From: Rhizobium sp. CIAT894
GTDB taxonomy: Bacteria > Pseudomonadota > Alphaproteobacteria > Rhizobiales > Rhizobiaceae
Assembly: GCF_000172795.2 (NCBI RefSeq)
Contig: NZ_CP020950.1
Location: 248,001-312,000 of the forward strand
Reading direction: 5' to 3'
DNA: 64,000 nucleotides
The position numbers and the translations under genes were made by a program. A model generated the notes under the pieces. It was not told where the DNA came from. It ran no database searches and was given only the letters and a program-made list of their open reading frames with translations. Shown here piece after piece: positions 54,567 through 63,819 of this stretch (within the stretch, counting starts at the first letter, position 1; each line of letters opens with the position of its first letter).

Positions 54567-56112
54567 ATTGCCTCGCCTGAACTGCTCCCTGAGAATGGGT
54601 TATTGCCTCATCTAAATTGCTCCCGCCGAATCAACCTCGGGAGCTGTGATGAGGAAGGTCAGCATGGCGACACGTGCGGAATTGGTGGCAGCGATCAGTT
54701 GTCGCTATGTGTTAGGCGGGCGGGCCGAGAAGGCGAGGATGTTAGACGAGTTCGTGGCGCTCACGGGCTTTCATCGCAAGCATGCGATGCGACTGCTGCG
54801 AGGAGAACGCAAACCGGCGAAGGGTGGTCCTCGGCCAGGGCGCCGGGTTTACGGCGACGACGTGCGGGCAGCGCTCGTCGTTGTTTGGGAGGCGTCGGAT
54901 CGAATTTGCGGCAAGCGACTACACCCCCTGTTGCCAACACTAATCGAAGCGATGGAACGTCATGGACACGGCGATATGAATAGCGAGACGCGCCGGCGAC
55001 TCTTGACGATGAGCCCAGCGACGATTGATCGGGTCCTCAAGGATGGTTCGCGAGCAAACGGTACTGATCACTGCGTTGGCCGAACTGCGCAAGTTGCTGC
55101 CGTTCCCGCTGCTGGGCTTCGACACCGATAACGACAGTGTGTTCATGAACGAGAGTGTTCATGAGTATTGCTTGCGCGATAATATCGAACTTACCCGTTG
55201 CCGCCCTTACCGAAAGAATGATCAGGCATTTGTCGAGCAGAAGAATGGCGCAATCGTGCGCAAGATCGTTGGATACCGACGCTTCGAGGGGCTGCGAGCC
55301 ACTCGGGAGCTGGCCAAGCTTTATTCGTCAATGCGGTTGTTCGTGAATTTCTTTCAGCCATCATTCAAGCTGAAAGAAAAGCACCGTGACGGAGCCAAGG
55401 TGATCAAGCGCTATCATCGTCCTGCCACACTCTTCCAGCGGCTGCTTGACGACCCACGCACGCCGGAGGATACATGCCTTTGGCTCAAGGCGATGTACCT
55501 GACGCTCGAAGACTTTCTTTCTGGCTTACGGATTGCTTGGCGTGGTGGTGAAGTGAAACCGACTGCCAGCTCCAAGCCAGCGGCCAAGCGAGAGCGGCGG
55601 AGGCCCGATCCTCTACTCGCCGTCACTGCCGAACTCGAGGAATGGTTCGAGGCGGAGCCTTGGCGAACTTCGCGAGAGTTGCTTGAACGCTTGCAGGTCA
55701 AATGCCCCGGCGTGTATCCCGACGGCCTCATTCGGACCGTGCAGCGCCGAATGAAAATCTGGCGCAGTACACAGGCCATGCGCTGGTGTTCGGGCCATTC
55801 GCCGATGCCGCGCGGCAGACGGAAAGTATAGAGGTCGGGCAGTGAGATCATTACCGAACAATACAGGATCGTCATCCGCGCTCTTACCGCCAGGTTGGCC
55901 TTCGACAACCGACCCCACCGGAAAACATGATGACCGCCCGCGAAGCCGCCCGCTCGCTACAGCGCTATTGAGAGGCGCGCTCGCGAGCGGCTTCGCTACC
56001 TCCGTCACCTGCACCAGGTGCGGGGATACGATCGGAACAACCCGTGAGGCATTCGAAAACATCGAGTGAGCCAACGACATTATTCTCCGGGAACACTCTT
56101 GGGTGAGGCAAT
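54567..56112 (+). mobile_element. integrase-core IS (ISNCY-like), defective
   Basis: The ends are imperfect inverted repeats: attgcctcgcctgaactgct at the left, and attgcctcacccaagagtgt reading inward from the right. The element carries one transposase gene with an internal deletion. No clear target duplication, because the flanking spacer has also lost DNA. Confidence 0.65.
54649..55831 (+). pseudogene. integrase-core transposase with internal deletion
   Basis: The 5' part (MRKVSMATRAELVAAISCRY, then LGGRAEKARMLDEFVALTGF and HRKHAMRLLRGE) and the 3' part (KLLPFPLLGFDTDNDSVFMN, ELTRCRPYRKNDQAFVEQKN) both match a common rhizobial integrase-core transposase. The middle, which normally carries the first catalytic Asp, is missing, and the frame changes at about 55045. 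The remaining catalytic motifs (D-T-D-N-D and the Glu in VEQKN) cannot work alone. Confidence 0.75.
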
Positions 56113-56532
56113 ACGGCGTCTCATCCTGATCGCCGCCCCATAGGTCGCATAACTATCAGGCGTGCAACGGGTTCTGCAAGCAGCTACACCGCAATGGTTC
56201 CGTTGCCTGAGGCGGCGAAATCAGAAAGGCCGGCGGAAAGATTGGTTGGAATCGGAAATTCTGACGGCACCCTTCACGCTGCATGTCCAACACATCACTC
56301 GAACTGCTTAAATGAAGGCCAATTTTAGCGGGCTCCGCATGGCAAGCGGCAAGCTGGCGAGCCTCTGTGTCGGCCTGATGGTCGAGTGCAGACGATTGTC
56401 GGCAAGCCGTCGCCATATGGTGTTCGGCCATGCCTTGAGGGCATGATTGGATCTGGCTTTAGCATGCTGGGCGGCGGTCGGCAGGCATTAGGATCGAGGT
56501 TCCAAATTTGAATTTCCGGAGGACCGGCATCG
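56113..56532 (+). repeat. nopD upstream spacer, copy 4
   Basis: Resumes the conserved spacer after the IS (gcgtctcatcctgatcgccg) with a 40-50 bp difference around 56305-56375 relative to copies 2 and 3. It ends in the same leader and ribosome binding site. Confidence 0.78.
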
Positions 56533-59500
56533 ATGTACCCAAGACGGAACCAGCCGCGCGATGACGATTCTCGCGAAGTAAGTGGGTGGATCGAAGGCGT
56601 GACCGGAGCTTTCGAGACGGACGCCTGGATCGACGACTACTATTCAGAGAGCCGAGACCTGGAACAGGATCCGAGCGACTTGCGCGGGCAGCAAGACGTC
56701 GATGCCGCAACGGAGACTCACGTGGCCTCAACCAAGGTTCGCGTCGGCGCCAAGCGTGGTCGCCCCGCCGACCGAGACATGCATCCTGATGACGAGACCC
56801 GCATCAACCAGTTCGCGGAAGCAGTCCGAAACTACGAAATTCTACCCGACGGTAGCGTCGGCCGAGGGGACGGAAGGGTTCCCGAGGCTACCGTCGAGAA
56901 CAATTTAGGGATTCTTAGGAGGTTCGCTCGTTGGCTCCGAGCAGAAAACAGAGATTCGATGGCTTCTCGGCTTTTAAACGATCCAGATTCGCTAGCCGGT
57001 GATATCGCGGATTACTGGGCAAACGGTGGGGACGATCGTAAGCGTCTTAACTCAGCACTGTCTCATTTCAGGAGGCTCTCGCCTGAGGGGCAAGAACTCC
57101 AAGCCGTTGGACCTGGGCCGCGCCTGATGGGCCGCCGAATTCATGATCCTTATCCCGACGACGCCCTCATTATTGAGGCCTTGGCCAACGAAGAGCGGAG
57201 TAAGCTCCGACCGGTCTCGACTTCCCGGAAAAATGCCAGTAACCAACGAAAATTTAGCGCTTGGCTCAAAAGGGAGGGCAGGGAGAGCATAGTCAGCCGA
57301 CTCACGGGTACTGATGAGCAGCAACGGTCGTTGCAGGAGGATTTTAGGAAATTTACCGAGGCCGAGGGAAAAGTGGTCGTGAGTTTAGATCGGCTGCGGC
57401 AGTATCTAGGCGCCGAGTCCCAGTTGAAACAGCATCATCCTTATCCCGACGACGCCCGCATCATTGATGACCTAGCCAACGAAGAGCTGAGCAAGCTCGG
57501 ATCGGACTCGACTTCCAAGAGGAATGTTGTCCGGATTACGGCCATAAATCAACGGAGGTTTAGTAATTGGCTCCAAAAGAATGGTAGGGGGAGCATAGCC
57601 AGTCGCCTGACTGGCAGTGATCAGCAGCAAGGGTCGTTGAAGGACGATTTTAGGGGCTTTACCAAGGCTGAAGGAAGAATAAACGTGGGTTTTGATCGGC
57701 TGCGGCAGTATCTAGGCGCCGAGTCCCAGTTGAAGCAGCATGATCCTTATCCCGACGACGCCCTCATTATTGAGGCCTTGGCCAACGAAGAGCAGAGTAA
57801 GCTCGGACCGGTCTCGACTTCCCGGAAAAATGCCAGTAACCAACGAAAATTTAGCGATTGGCTCAAAAGGGAGGGCAGGGAGAGCATGGTCAGCCGACTC
57901 ACCGGTACTGATGAGCAGCAACGGTCGTTGCAGGAGGATTTTAGGGCCTTTACCAAGGAGGAAGGAAAAAAAGTGGTCGTGAGTTTCAATCGGCTGCGGC
58001 AGTATCTAGGCGCCGAGTCGCAGTTGAAACAGCATGATCCTTATCCCGATGACGCCCGCATCATTGATGACCTAGCCAAGGAAGCGCTGAGCAAGCTCGG
58101 ATCGAACTCGACTTCGCAGAGGAAAGTAGTCTTGAATCTGGCCAGCAATCAACGGAGGTTTAGTGATTGGCTCCGAAAGAAGGGTCGGGGGAGCATAGGC
58201 AGTCGCTTGACTGGCAGTGATCAGCAGCAACAGTCGTTAAAGGACGATTACAGTAACTTTACCAACGCTGAAGGAAAAAGAATAAGCGTGAGTTTCGATC
58301 GGCTGCGGCAGTATCTAGGCGCTGAGTCGCAGTTGAAACAGCATAATCCTTATCCCGACGACGCCCTCATGATTGATAGCTTCGCCAACGAAGAGCTGAG
58401 TAAGCTCGGACCGGACTCGACTTCGCAGAGGAGAGTCGTCTGGAGACTGGCCAGCACTCAACGAAAGTTTAGTGATTGGCTGCAAACCAGGGGTAGGGAG
58501 AGCATAGCGAGCCGGCTCAACGGCAGTGATCAGCAGCAATGGTCGTTGAAAAAAGATTACCAAGACTTCACCGAAGACATGGGAAAACACACTATCTCTT
58601 TCAAGCGGCTTCGGCAGTACCAGCAAGTCGTTGAGGCGAACGCAGCGTCGGGGTTGTCCCCTGAGCCGGCAAGTGGCCGCGAACCGGCCGGTCTGGACGG
58701 CCGTTCGGATTCACGTGCCGAGTTCAGATCAACTTCGCCGCTGCAGCAGGTTGATCCACCGATCGAAAGCCGCAGCGGATTGTCGCTCGACCATACCGAA
58801 TGGCTGGGCGACCAGCATATCCAGACGGATTATGAGCTGCTAATGCAGGACTTGCAGCGAAACGATCCGGATCTCGCAGCCAGGACGCGGCTTATCGATC
58901 CCCTGATAGCCCATTATCATCTGCGCCTGGGCGATGAGAGCACCGCGCTGAGCGCTTTCCAGCGCATCGTTAATGATCAGAATGGAAGAGATACAGCCGA
59001 CTTCCTGTTCCTTCCAGTGAGCGATGCCAGTGCTTCGGATCCTGATCACCGCGGCACCCATTGGTCGCTGCTACTCGTTGACCGTCGCAACCGCGAGGGG
59101 CCGGCTGCCTATCACTATGACTCCTTCCGGGGCCAGAACGACGAGTTTGCAGCAATGCTCGCACAAAGGTTGGGTACCCGTCTGGAGCCCGTCCGCATGA
59201 CCCAACAGCGGAACGACTATGATTGCGGAGTCTTCGTGGTTGACGGCACGCGGGCGCTCGTTAGACGTCTGGCGCGAAGAGACCGGCCAGCCGTGCTGCA
59301 CCTCGACAACCTCGTCGCCGATCGGGAGCAACTCCAACGACGTCTGAGCACCGCGACCAACAGTGCTCGAGCGGGGGCTGCGGCGGCTGAACCGGAGTCC
59401 TCCACACAGATCGCCGATCCCGCAGAGTTTTGGCATGGAGTGGGTCAACCCGGCCAGCTTCCCGATAGCTGGAATACAGCGACCTTCCGGCAGGATTTGC

Positions 59501-59808
59501 CGTCAGCTGCCTATTCACCGGTGCAAAGCGTCAATCCGCCAGACGCACCATGGGAGCAAAGCTTGGGGGCATCGATCTTCGGCACCCCACAGTACACGCT
59601 GCCTGTGGACGACTTGGGAGGATTTGTCCCTCCGAGCTGGCAACACGGCAATCAACCGGTACCAGATGACCTTCTGCCTGCAATGTACTTGTTTGACTTG
59701 CTGCCGAGCGCGGACAAACCCACCAACTTCAGTATCCATGGTGTGCCCTACACGGCCACTCTGGGGCCATCAGGCATGCAGAGCGACATTTACCTTTTCC
59801 TGCAATAG
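56533..59808 (+). CDS. nopD: NopD-like SUMO-protease effector, copy 4 (1091 aa)
   Basis: Carries the most repeats: one diverged plus five canonical 103-aa units. The N-terminal region is shorter because about 40 residues (the GSHDSDAGDRVPRRRSVGG area) are deleted between SDLR and GQQDVDAAT. The C48 domain keeps the His, Asp, Gln and Cys motifs; a few substitutions (NNEF to NDEF, RRGRPAV to RRDRPAV) separate it from the other copies. The tail is as in copies 2 and 3. The downstream spacer is lost after about 40 bp. Confidence 0.9.
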   Translation: MYPRRNQPRDDDSREVSGWIEGVTGAFETDAWIDDYYSESRDLEQDPSDLRGQQDVDAATETHVASTKVRVGAKRGRPADRDMHPDDETRINQFAEAVRNYEILPDGSVGRGDGRVPEATVENNLGILRRFARWLRAENRDSMASRLLNDPDSLAGDIADYWANGGDDRKRLNSALSHFRRLSPEGQELQAVGPGPRLMGRRIHDPYPDDALIIEALANEERSKLRPVSTSRKNASNQRKFSAWLKREGRESIVSRLTGTDEQQRSLQEDFRKFTEAEGKVVVSLDRLRQYLGAESQLKQHHPYPDDARIIDDLANEELSKLGSDSTSKRNVVRITAINQRRFSNWLQKNGRGSIASRLTGSDQQQGSLKDDFRGFTKAEGRINVGFDRLRQYLGAESQLKQHDPYPDDALIIEALANEEQSKLGPVSTSRKNASNQRKFSDWLKREGRESMVSRLTGTDEQQRSLQEDFRAFTKEEGKKVVVSFNRLRQYLGAESQLKQHDPYPDDARIIDDLAKEALSKLGSNSTSQRKVVLNLASNQRRFSDWLRKKGRGSIGSRLTGSDQQQQSLKDDYSNFTNAEGKRISVSFDRLRQYLGAESQLKQHNPYPDDALMIDSFANEELSKLGPDSTSQRRVVWRLASTQRKFSDWLQTRGRESIASRLNGSDQQQWSLKKDYQDFTEDMGKHTISFKRLRQYQQVVEANAASGLSPEPASGREPAGLDGRSDSRAEFRSTSPLQQVDPPIESRSGLSLDHTEWLGDQHIQTDYELLMQDLQRNDPDLAARTRLIDPLIAHYHLRLGDESTALSAFQRIVNDQNGRDTADFLFLPVSDASASDPDHRGTHWSLLLVDRRNREGPAAYHYDSFRGQNDEFAAMLAQRLGTRLEPVRMTQQRNDYDCGVFVVDGTRALVRRLARRDRPAVLHLDNLVADREQLQRRLSTATNSARAGAAAAEPESSTQIADPAEFWHGVGQPGQLPDSWNTATFRQDLPSAAYSPVQSVNPPDAPWEQSLGASIFGTPQYTLPVDDLGGFVPPSWQHGNQPVPDDLLPAMYLFDLLPSADKPTNFSIHGVPYTATLGPSGMQSDIYLFLQ
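57151..58627 (+). repeat. five 309-bp intragenic repeats in nopD copy 4
   Basis: Units start YPDDALIIEAL, YPDDARIIDDL, YPDDALIIEAL, YPDDARIIDDL and YPDDALMIDSF. The alternating pattern of the first four suggests that a two-unit block was duplicated. Confidence 0.88.
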
Positions 59809-59848
59809 GGTGGAGATGGATCGAGCAATAGATGCCAGTCGTTCTTAC

Positions 59849-60018
59849 ATTCTAACTTTGCGGTTACAATTGCTGTCAAAGCTGATTAGAGGGGCGACAT
59901 TGTCAGCCAGTTAGAAACGCGACGCTGGCTCTGATGATCAGCCCCGATCCGACCGGCTGGGCCGGGTTGAAAGGGCGGAGCGGGGGCGGGTGAGGGGCGC
60001 CCATCGGCTTTAGCTTTA
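59849..60018. repeat. direct repeat A (about 170 bp), IS end
   Basis: Matches 61406-61579 in the same orientation, with a block of about 60 identical bases (ccgatccgaccggctgggcc and onward) and a few differences elsewhere. It flanks the broken transposase at 60038-61350 and replaces the downstream spacer of nopD4. Confidence 0.8.
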
Positions 60019-60037
60019 AGACGATGCGATCGACGCC

Positions 60038-61350
60038 TCACTCGGCAGCATCGCGCTTTGCCAGCGCAGCTTTATGGCGTTCGATGACGGCCGGATCGTT
60101 CGTAAAATCCTTCCGCCGTCCCGGACCGTGAGCACGTCGCACATAGCCGTTCATCTCGCTGTTGGTCATCACCACCGGCTTCGACGGCTGCTCCTGACGC
60201 TCCTTGATATAAGACAGAACGTCGCCGAGCCGTTTGTTCTCGGTGATCGCCGCATGCGTCACCCGCTGGTCCTTGTCGAAGGTTTTGTAGGGCAGGGAAT
60301 GTCCCTTCCATCGTACATCGAGGCGGCCGTCGGCATAGGCATAGGTCTCGACATAGCGGCCGGCCAATCCGCGCGTCACGTCGCTCTCCTCCAGCATGAT
60401 CCGCTTACGCTCGAACGAAAACGTCAGCTGCGATCCGACATAGCGCTGCTCGCGTTTGCACAGGATCTCTTTCAACCGATCCGGTGCAAGATTTACCGGC
60501 CGGTGCAGGTCATCGGATCGGGCAGGGACAATCGCAAACCGCCCATTGTAGTCCACCATGAAGCCCGGCAGAAATGCATTGCCTGCCTCCATGCTGTCGA
60601 TGCCTGCCAGTCGCAATTCCTTGACCAGACGATCCTGCAGCGTCCGGTTCATCCGCTCGACACGGCCTTTGGCCTGGCTGGAGTTTGCACAGAGAATCTC
60701 GATATTTAGCTCCGAGAGTGCCCGAACTGGGTCATGCCCTGACCACCCTTGGCCTCCTTCTTCGTCACCCGGAAGACCGAGTGCTTGTCGGAATAAAAGG
60801 CAGAGCGCACGAACCGCAACTGCATCAACCGGCCCGTCGCATCGTCGACAAACACCAGGAGCGAGCACGGATCTCCACGATCCTCGAACCAGCGATGCTC
60901 GGACCCGTCGATCTGCACCAGCCCGCCATAGGCTTCGCGCCGCAAGCGCGGCTGATGAAACGTCCGCCGCTGCTTGCGTGACAGCCACAATCCGGCCTGC
61001 GTCATCCAGCCGCGCAACGTCTCGCGCGACACACGCAATCCATCGCGCTCGGCAAGCTTCTCGGCCGCCAGCGTCGGACCGAAATCCGCATAACGTTCAC
61101 GAACCAGCGTCACCGCATAATCGCGAACACCATCGCTGATCCGGTTGTTCGACGGCCGGCCGATCGCCTTGTGCCGGATCGATGCCGCACCGGTCGTTCT
61201 GATGCGATCCAACAGCCGCCGCACCTGGCGCTCGCTGAGAGCAAGCACATGCGACGCCGACACCATCGTCATGCGGCCGTCGGCAACCTTCGACAAAACC
61301 GCGATCCGCTGCAGATCACGCTCGCTCATCGCTATCAATCCCATCTGCAA
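60038..61350 (-). pseudogene. ISNCY-like transposase, frameshifted and internally deleted
   Basis: The N-terminal ORF (60706-61350) has an HTH (VSASHVLALSERQVRRLLDR), GRPSNNRISDGVRDYAVTLV and the first catalytic region YGGLVQIDGSEHRWFEDRG. The C-terminal ORF (60038 to about 60740) has SELNIEILCANSSQAKGRVE and RMNRTLQDRLVKELRLAG. Compared with the intact relative at 62398-63819, about 25 residues are lost between MQLRFVRS and AFYSDKHSVF, and the frame changes at about 60720. Not functional. Confidence 0.8.
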
Positions 61351-61405
61351 TCTCCGCCGTCATCAAAACGGGGAGAGTGTGACATTCCAACTTTGCAGAA
61401 TCAGG

Positions 61406-61579
61406 ACACTTCAACTTTGCGGCTACAACACCTGTCAAAGCCGAATAGGGCTGCGACGCTGTCGGCCAGTTAGAAACGCGACACTGGCACCGATGATCAG
61501 CCCCCGATCCGACCGGCTGGGCCGGGTTGAAAGGGCGGAGCGGGGGCGGGTGAAAGAACACCTCTTCGGCTTTAGCTTT
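61406..61579. repeat. direct repeat B (about 170 bp), IS end
   Basis: Partner of 59849-60018. Its inner part (tgcgacgctgtcggccagtt) is also an inverted match to 63922-63941 (reverse complement tgcgacagttgggccagtt), so it looks like the left end of the next element. Confidence 0.75.
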
Positions 61580-61680
61580 CTCAATAGCAATTGTTCAGTC
61601 GCCGGCTGATACTCGCTTTTATCTGAATTGAGCGGGTAGGGATCAAAGCTGCACGATGCTTCCGGAAATCAAGCTGCAGG

Positions 61681-62391
61681 GTGACGTCGATGTCGCCGCG
61701 CTGTCACCTCTTCCGCGGCATGCTTCTGTCCGTTGCCTATGCTGACGGTGAGGGTGGCATAGGATTGACCGCGACCGGTGCTATGAACCGCAAATTCGTA
61801 CATTGGGCCGCTGTGAACTTCCTGTGGCCCGACTTCACAGCTGAAGACCTTTACAGCATGAACAAAGTGCTGAACGAAAGCGACATGCCGCCGCTCTGGG
61901 TCGTGCGGGACACGACCCGCCATCTGAAGCTTCTTCGCCGGAAAAAGGATGTGCTGCTGCCAACCAGACGCGGCCGGGAGTTTCTGGTGAACCCGCAAGC
62001 CTTCTTCGATCTCGTGGCCACAGACTATCTCTACTCGTATGTCCATGCCACCGAGCGGGAAGCTGAGGTGCAAGCGCGCCTACGCTGGTGGCGCATGTTC
62101 CTCAATCTTCTCAATATCAAGGCGAGAGAAGGCTGTACGCCTTTGGACGTCGTGAAGATCCTCTATCCAGACACGGCACCTCTGTCCGCCACCGAAATGA
62201 CCCTGGAAGCCTGGGAGCTCAAATCCGATCTCCAATATGGCGTCCTGCGGCGCCTGTGCTGGCTGGGCCTGCTTTATGAGGCACGAGAAGGGCTCACGCT
62301 TCTTCAAGACGGAGCCTTCCACAAGACGCCGCTTTGGTCCGCCTGCCTGCAATTGGAGTCAGATACGCAAAGCGATATCGGCGTGCATTGA
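61681..62391 (+). CDS. hypothetical 236-aa protein, possible IS passenger
   Basis: Not firmly recognised. Sequence features are GAMNRKFVHWAAVNFLWPDF, a winged-helix-like stretch (MPPLWVVRDTTRHLKLLRRK, then LLPTRRGREFL) and a C-terminal half with RWWRMFLNLLNIKAREG and HKTPLWSACLQLESD. It resembles uncharacterised proteins found on rhizobial plasmids. The N-terminus may be truncated, because frames upstream of MTSMSPRCHLF are not informative and no clear ribosome binding site precedes it. It is convergent with and almost touching the transposase gene. Function unknown. Confidence 0.6.
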   Translation: MTSMSPRCHLFRGMLLSVAYADGEGGIGLTATGAMNRKFVHWAAVNFLWPDFTAEDLYSMNKVLNESDMPPLWVVRDTTRHLKLLRRKKDVLLPTRRGREFLVNPQAFFDLVATDYLYSYVHATEREAEVQARLRWWRMFLNLLNIKAREGCTPLDVVKILYPDTAPLSATEMTLEAWELKSDLQYGVLRRLCWLGLLYEAREGLTLLQDGAFHKTPLWSACLQLESDTQSDIGVH

Positions 62392-62397
62392 CGCCCT

Positions 62398-63819
62398 TTA
62401 TTCCGCAGCCGGCTGCCTCAATAACGCTTTCTCCCGCCGTGCGATCACCGCCGGATCGTTCATGTAATCCGTTCTCGGCTTGCGTCCACGTTTCTGGTAG
62501 CCGTTCCCCGTGCTGCCATCGCGAATGCCGAACATATGGTCCGTCTGCCCAGTTCGCCGTGGTCCGCCCTTGCTGCGCTGCTGCTCCCGCCCAGCCTGCA
62601 GCTCGGCGACAACAGACAGCATGTCGTCCAACCGCTTGTTATCGACGACCTCGGCGCGATGCACGGAGCGTAACGTGTCAAAGGTTCGGTAGGGCAGGGC
62701 AAAGCTCTCGTGCATGATCTCGAGGCGCCCGTCCGGATAGTCGCAAACGACGACCTTCTTACCCGCCAGGGACCTGGAAAGATCTGTCGGATCAAGGATG
62801 AACAGCACCTTGTCATAGCGCAGCGTCAAAGCCTGCGACAGCGTGCGAACTTCCTTGCGGCACATGGCGCCATCGAGGTTCTCGTGGTCGGCCAACGGCC
62901 GGTGCATGTCCTTCGGATTACGCGGCTGTTTGCCAAAACGCGCGTTGAAATCCGCAATGAACTCAGGCGCATAGGCGTTGGCTTCCTCGATCGTGTCGAT
63001 GCCGCGCAGCCGCATTTCCTTGACCAGCCGATCCTGCAGTGTCTGGTTCGCACGTTCGACGCGGCCTTTGGCCTGCGGGGTATTGGCACAGATGATGTCG
63101 ATGTTCAGCTCATAAAGCGCGCGGCCGAATTGTGTCAGGCCGCTCGTCCGGTCCTTCTCCGACGCATGGGTCGAACGAAAGACGCCGTGCTTGTCACTGT
63201 AGAAGGCCAGCGGTTTGCCCCATTGCTGCAGATAGGCCTTGGTCGCGTGCAGATAGTCGAAGGTGTTCTCCGAGCCGGCAAACCGTAGATGCAGCAGCTT
63301 GCCGGTGGCGTCGTCGATATAGACGAGCAGGCCGCATTTGGGCCCACGGTTCTCGAACCACCAGTGATGCGAGCCATCGATCTGTACCAGTTCGCCAAAG
63401 CAATCACGTCGGCCGCGTGGCTGGAAAACCCGCTTCTTGCGTTCCCGACGCGAGACCCAGATGCCGGCCTCGGTCATCCATTGCCGCAGGGTCTCCTTGG
63501 CGACCGAGATCCGGTGCAGCTCGATCAGCTTCTCACGCGCCAGCGTCGGACCGAAATCCAGATAGCGTTCACGGATCAGATTCAGCGCCGCATTGCGAAA
63601 CTCCTCGCTATGGCGCCGGTTGCTCGGTCGCGATCGCTTCTTGGAAACAAGCCCGGCCGGACCATCCCGGTCATAGGCCTGCAGCAGCCGATGGACCTGA
63701 CTTCGACTGAGGTCGAGCCGTTCGGCGGCCTGCACAACGCTCAGGCGTTCGTCACGGATCTTCTGGATGAGTTCGAGGCGATGCAATTCTTTCTGCGACA
63801 TGGTGATCATAAAGGACAT
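62398..63819 (-). CDS. ISNCY-like transposase, full length
   Basis: A 473-aa transposase with an N-terminal HTH (LSVVQAAERLDLSRSQVHRL), a second HTH-like segment, and an integrase core: FGELVQIDGSHHWWFENRG (first Asp), LAFYSDKHGVFR (second Asp) and NTPQAKGRVERANQTLQDRL (Glu region). The C-terminal domain has SLAGKKVVVCDYPDGRLEIM and a basic tail ending DPAVIARREKALLRQPAAE. A ggag ribosome binding site precedes the ATG at 63819. It appears intact and may be active. The broken relative at 60038-61350 has the same architecture. Confidence 0.88.
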   Translation of the reverse strand: MSFMITMSQKELHRLELIQKIRDERLSVVQAAERLDLSRSQVHRLLQAYDRDGPAGLVSKKRSRPSNRRHSEEFRNAALNLIRERYLDFGPTLAREKLIELHRISVAKETLRQWMTEAGIWVSRRERKKRVFQPRGRRDCFGELVQIDGSHHWWFENRGPKCGLLVYIDDATGKLLHLRFAGSENTFDYLHATKAYLQQWGKPLAFYSDKHGVFRSTHASEKDRTSGLTQFGRALYELNIDIICANTPQAKGRVERANQTLQDRLVKEMRLRGIDTIEEANAYAPEFIADFNARFGKQPRNPKDMHRPLADHENLDGAMCRKEVRTLSQALTLRYDKVLFILDPTDLSRSLAGKKVVVCDYPDGRLEIMHESFALPYRTFDTLRSVHRAEVVDNKRLDDMLSVVAELQAGREQQRSKGGPRRTGQTDHMFGIRDGSTGNGYQKRGRKPRTDYMNDPAVIARREKALLRQPAAE

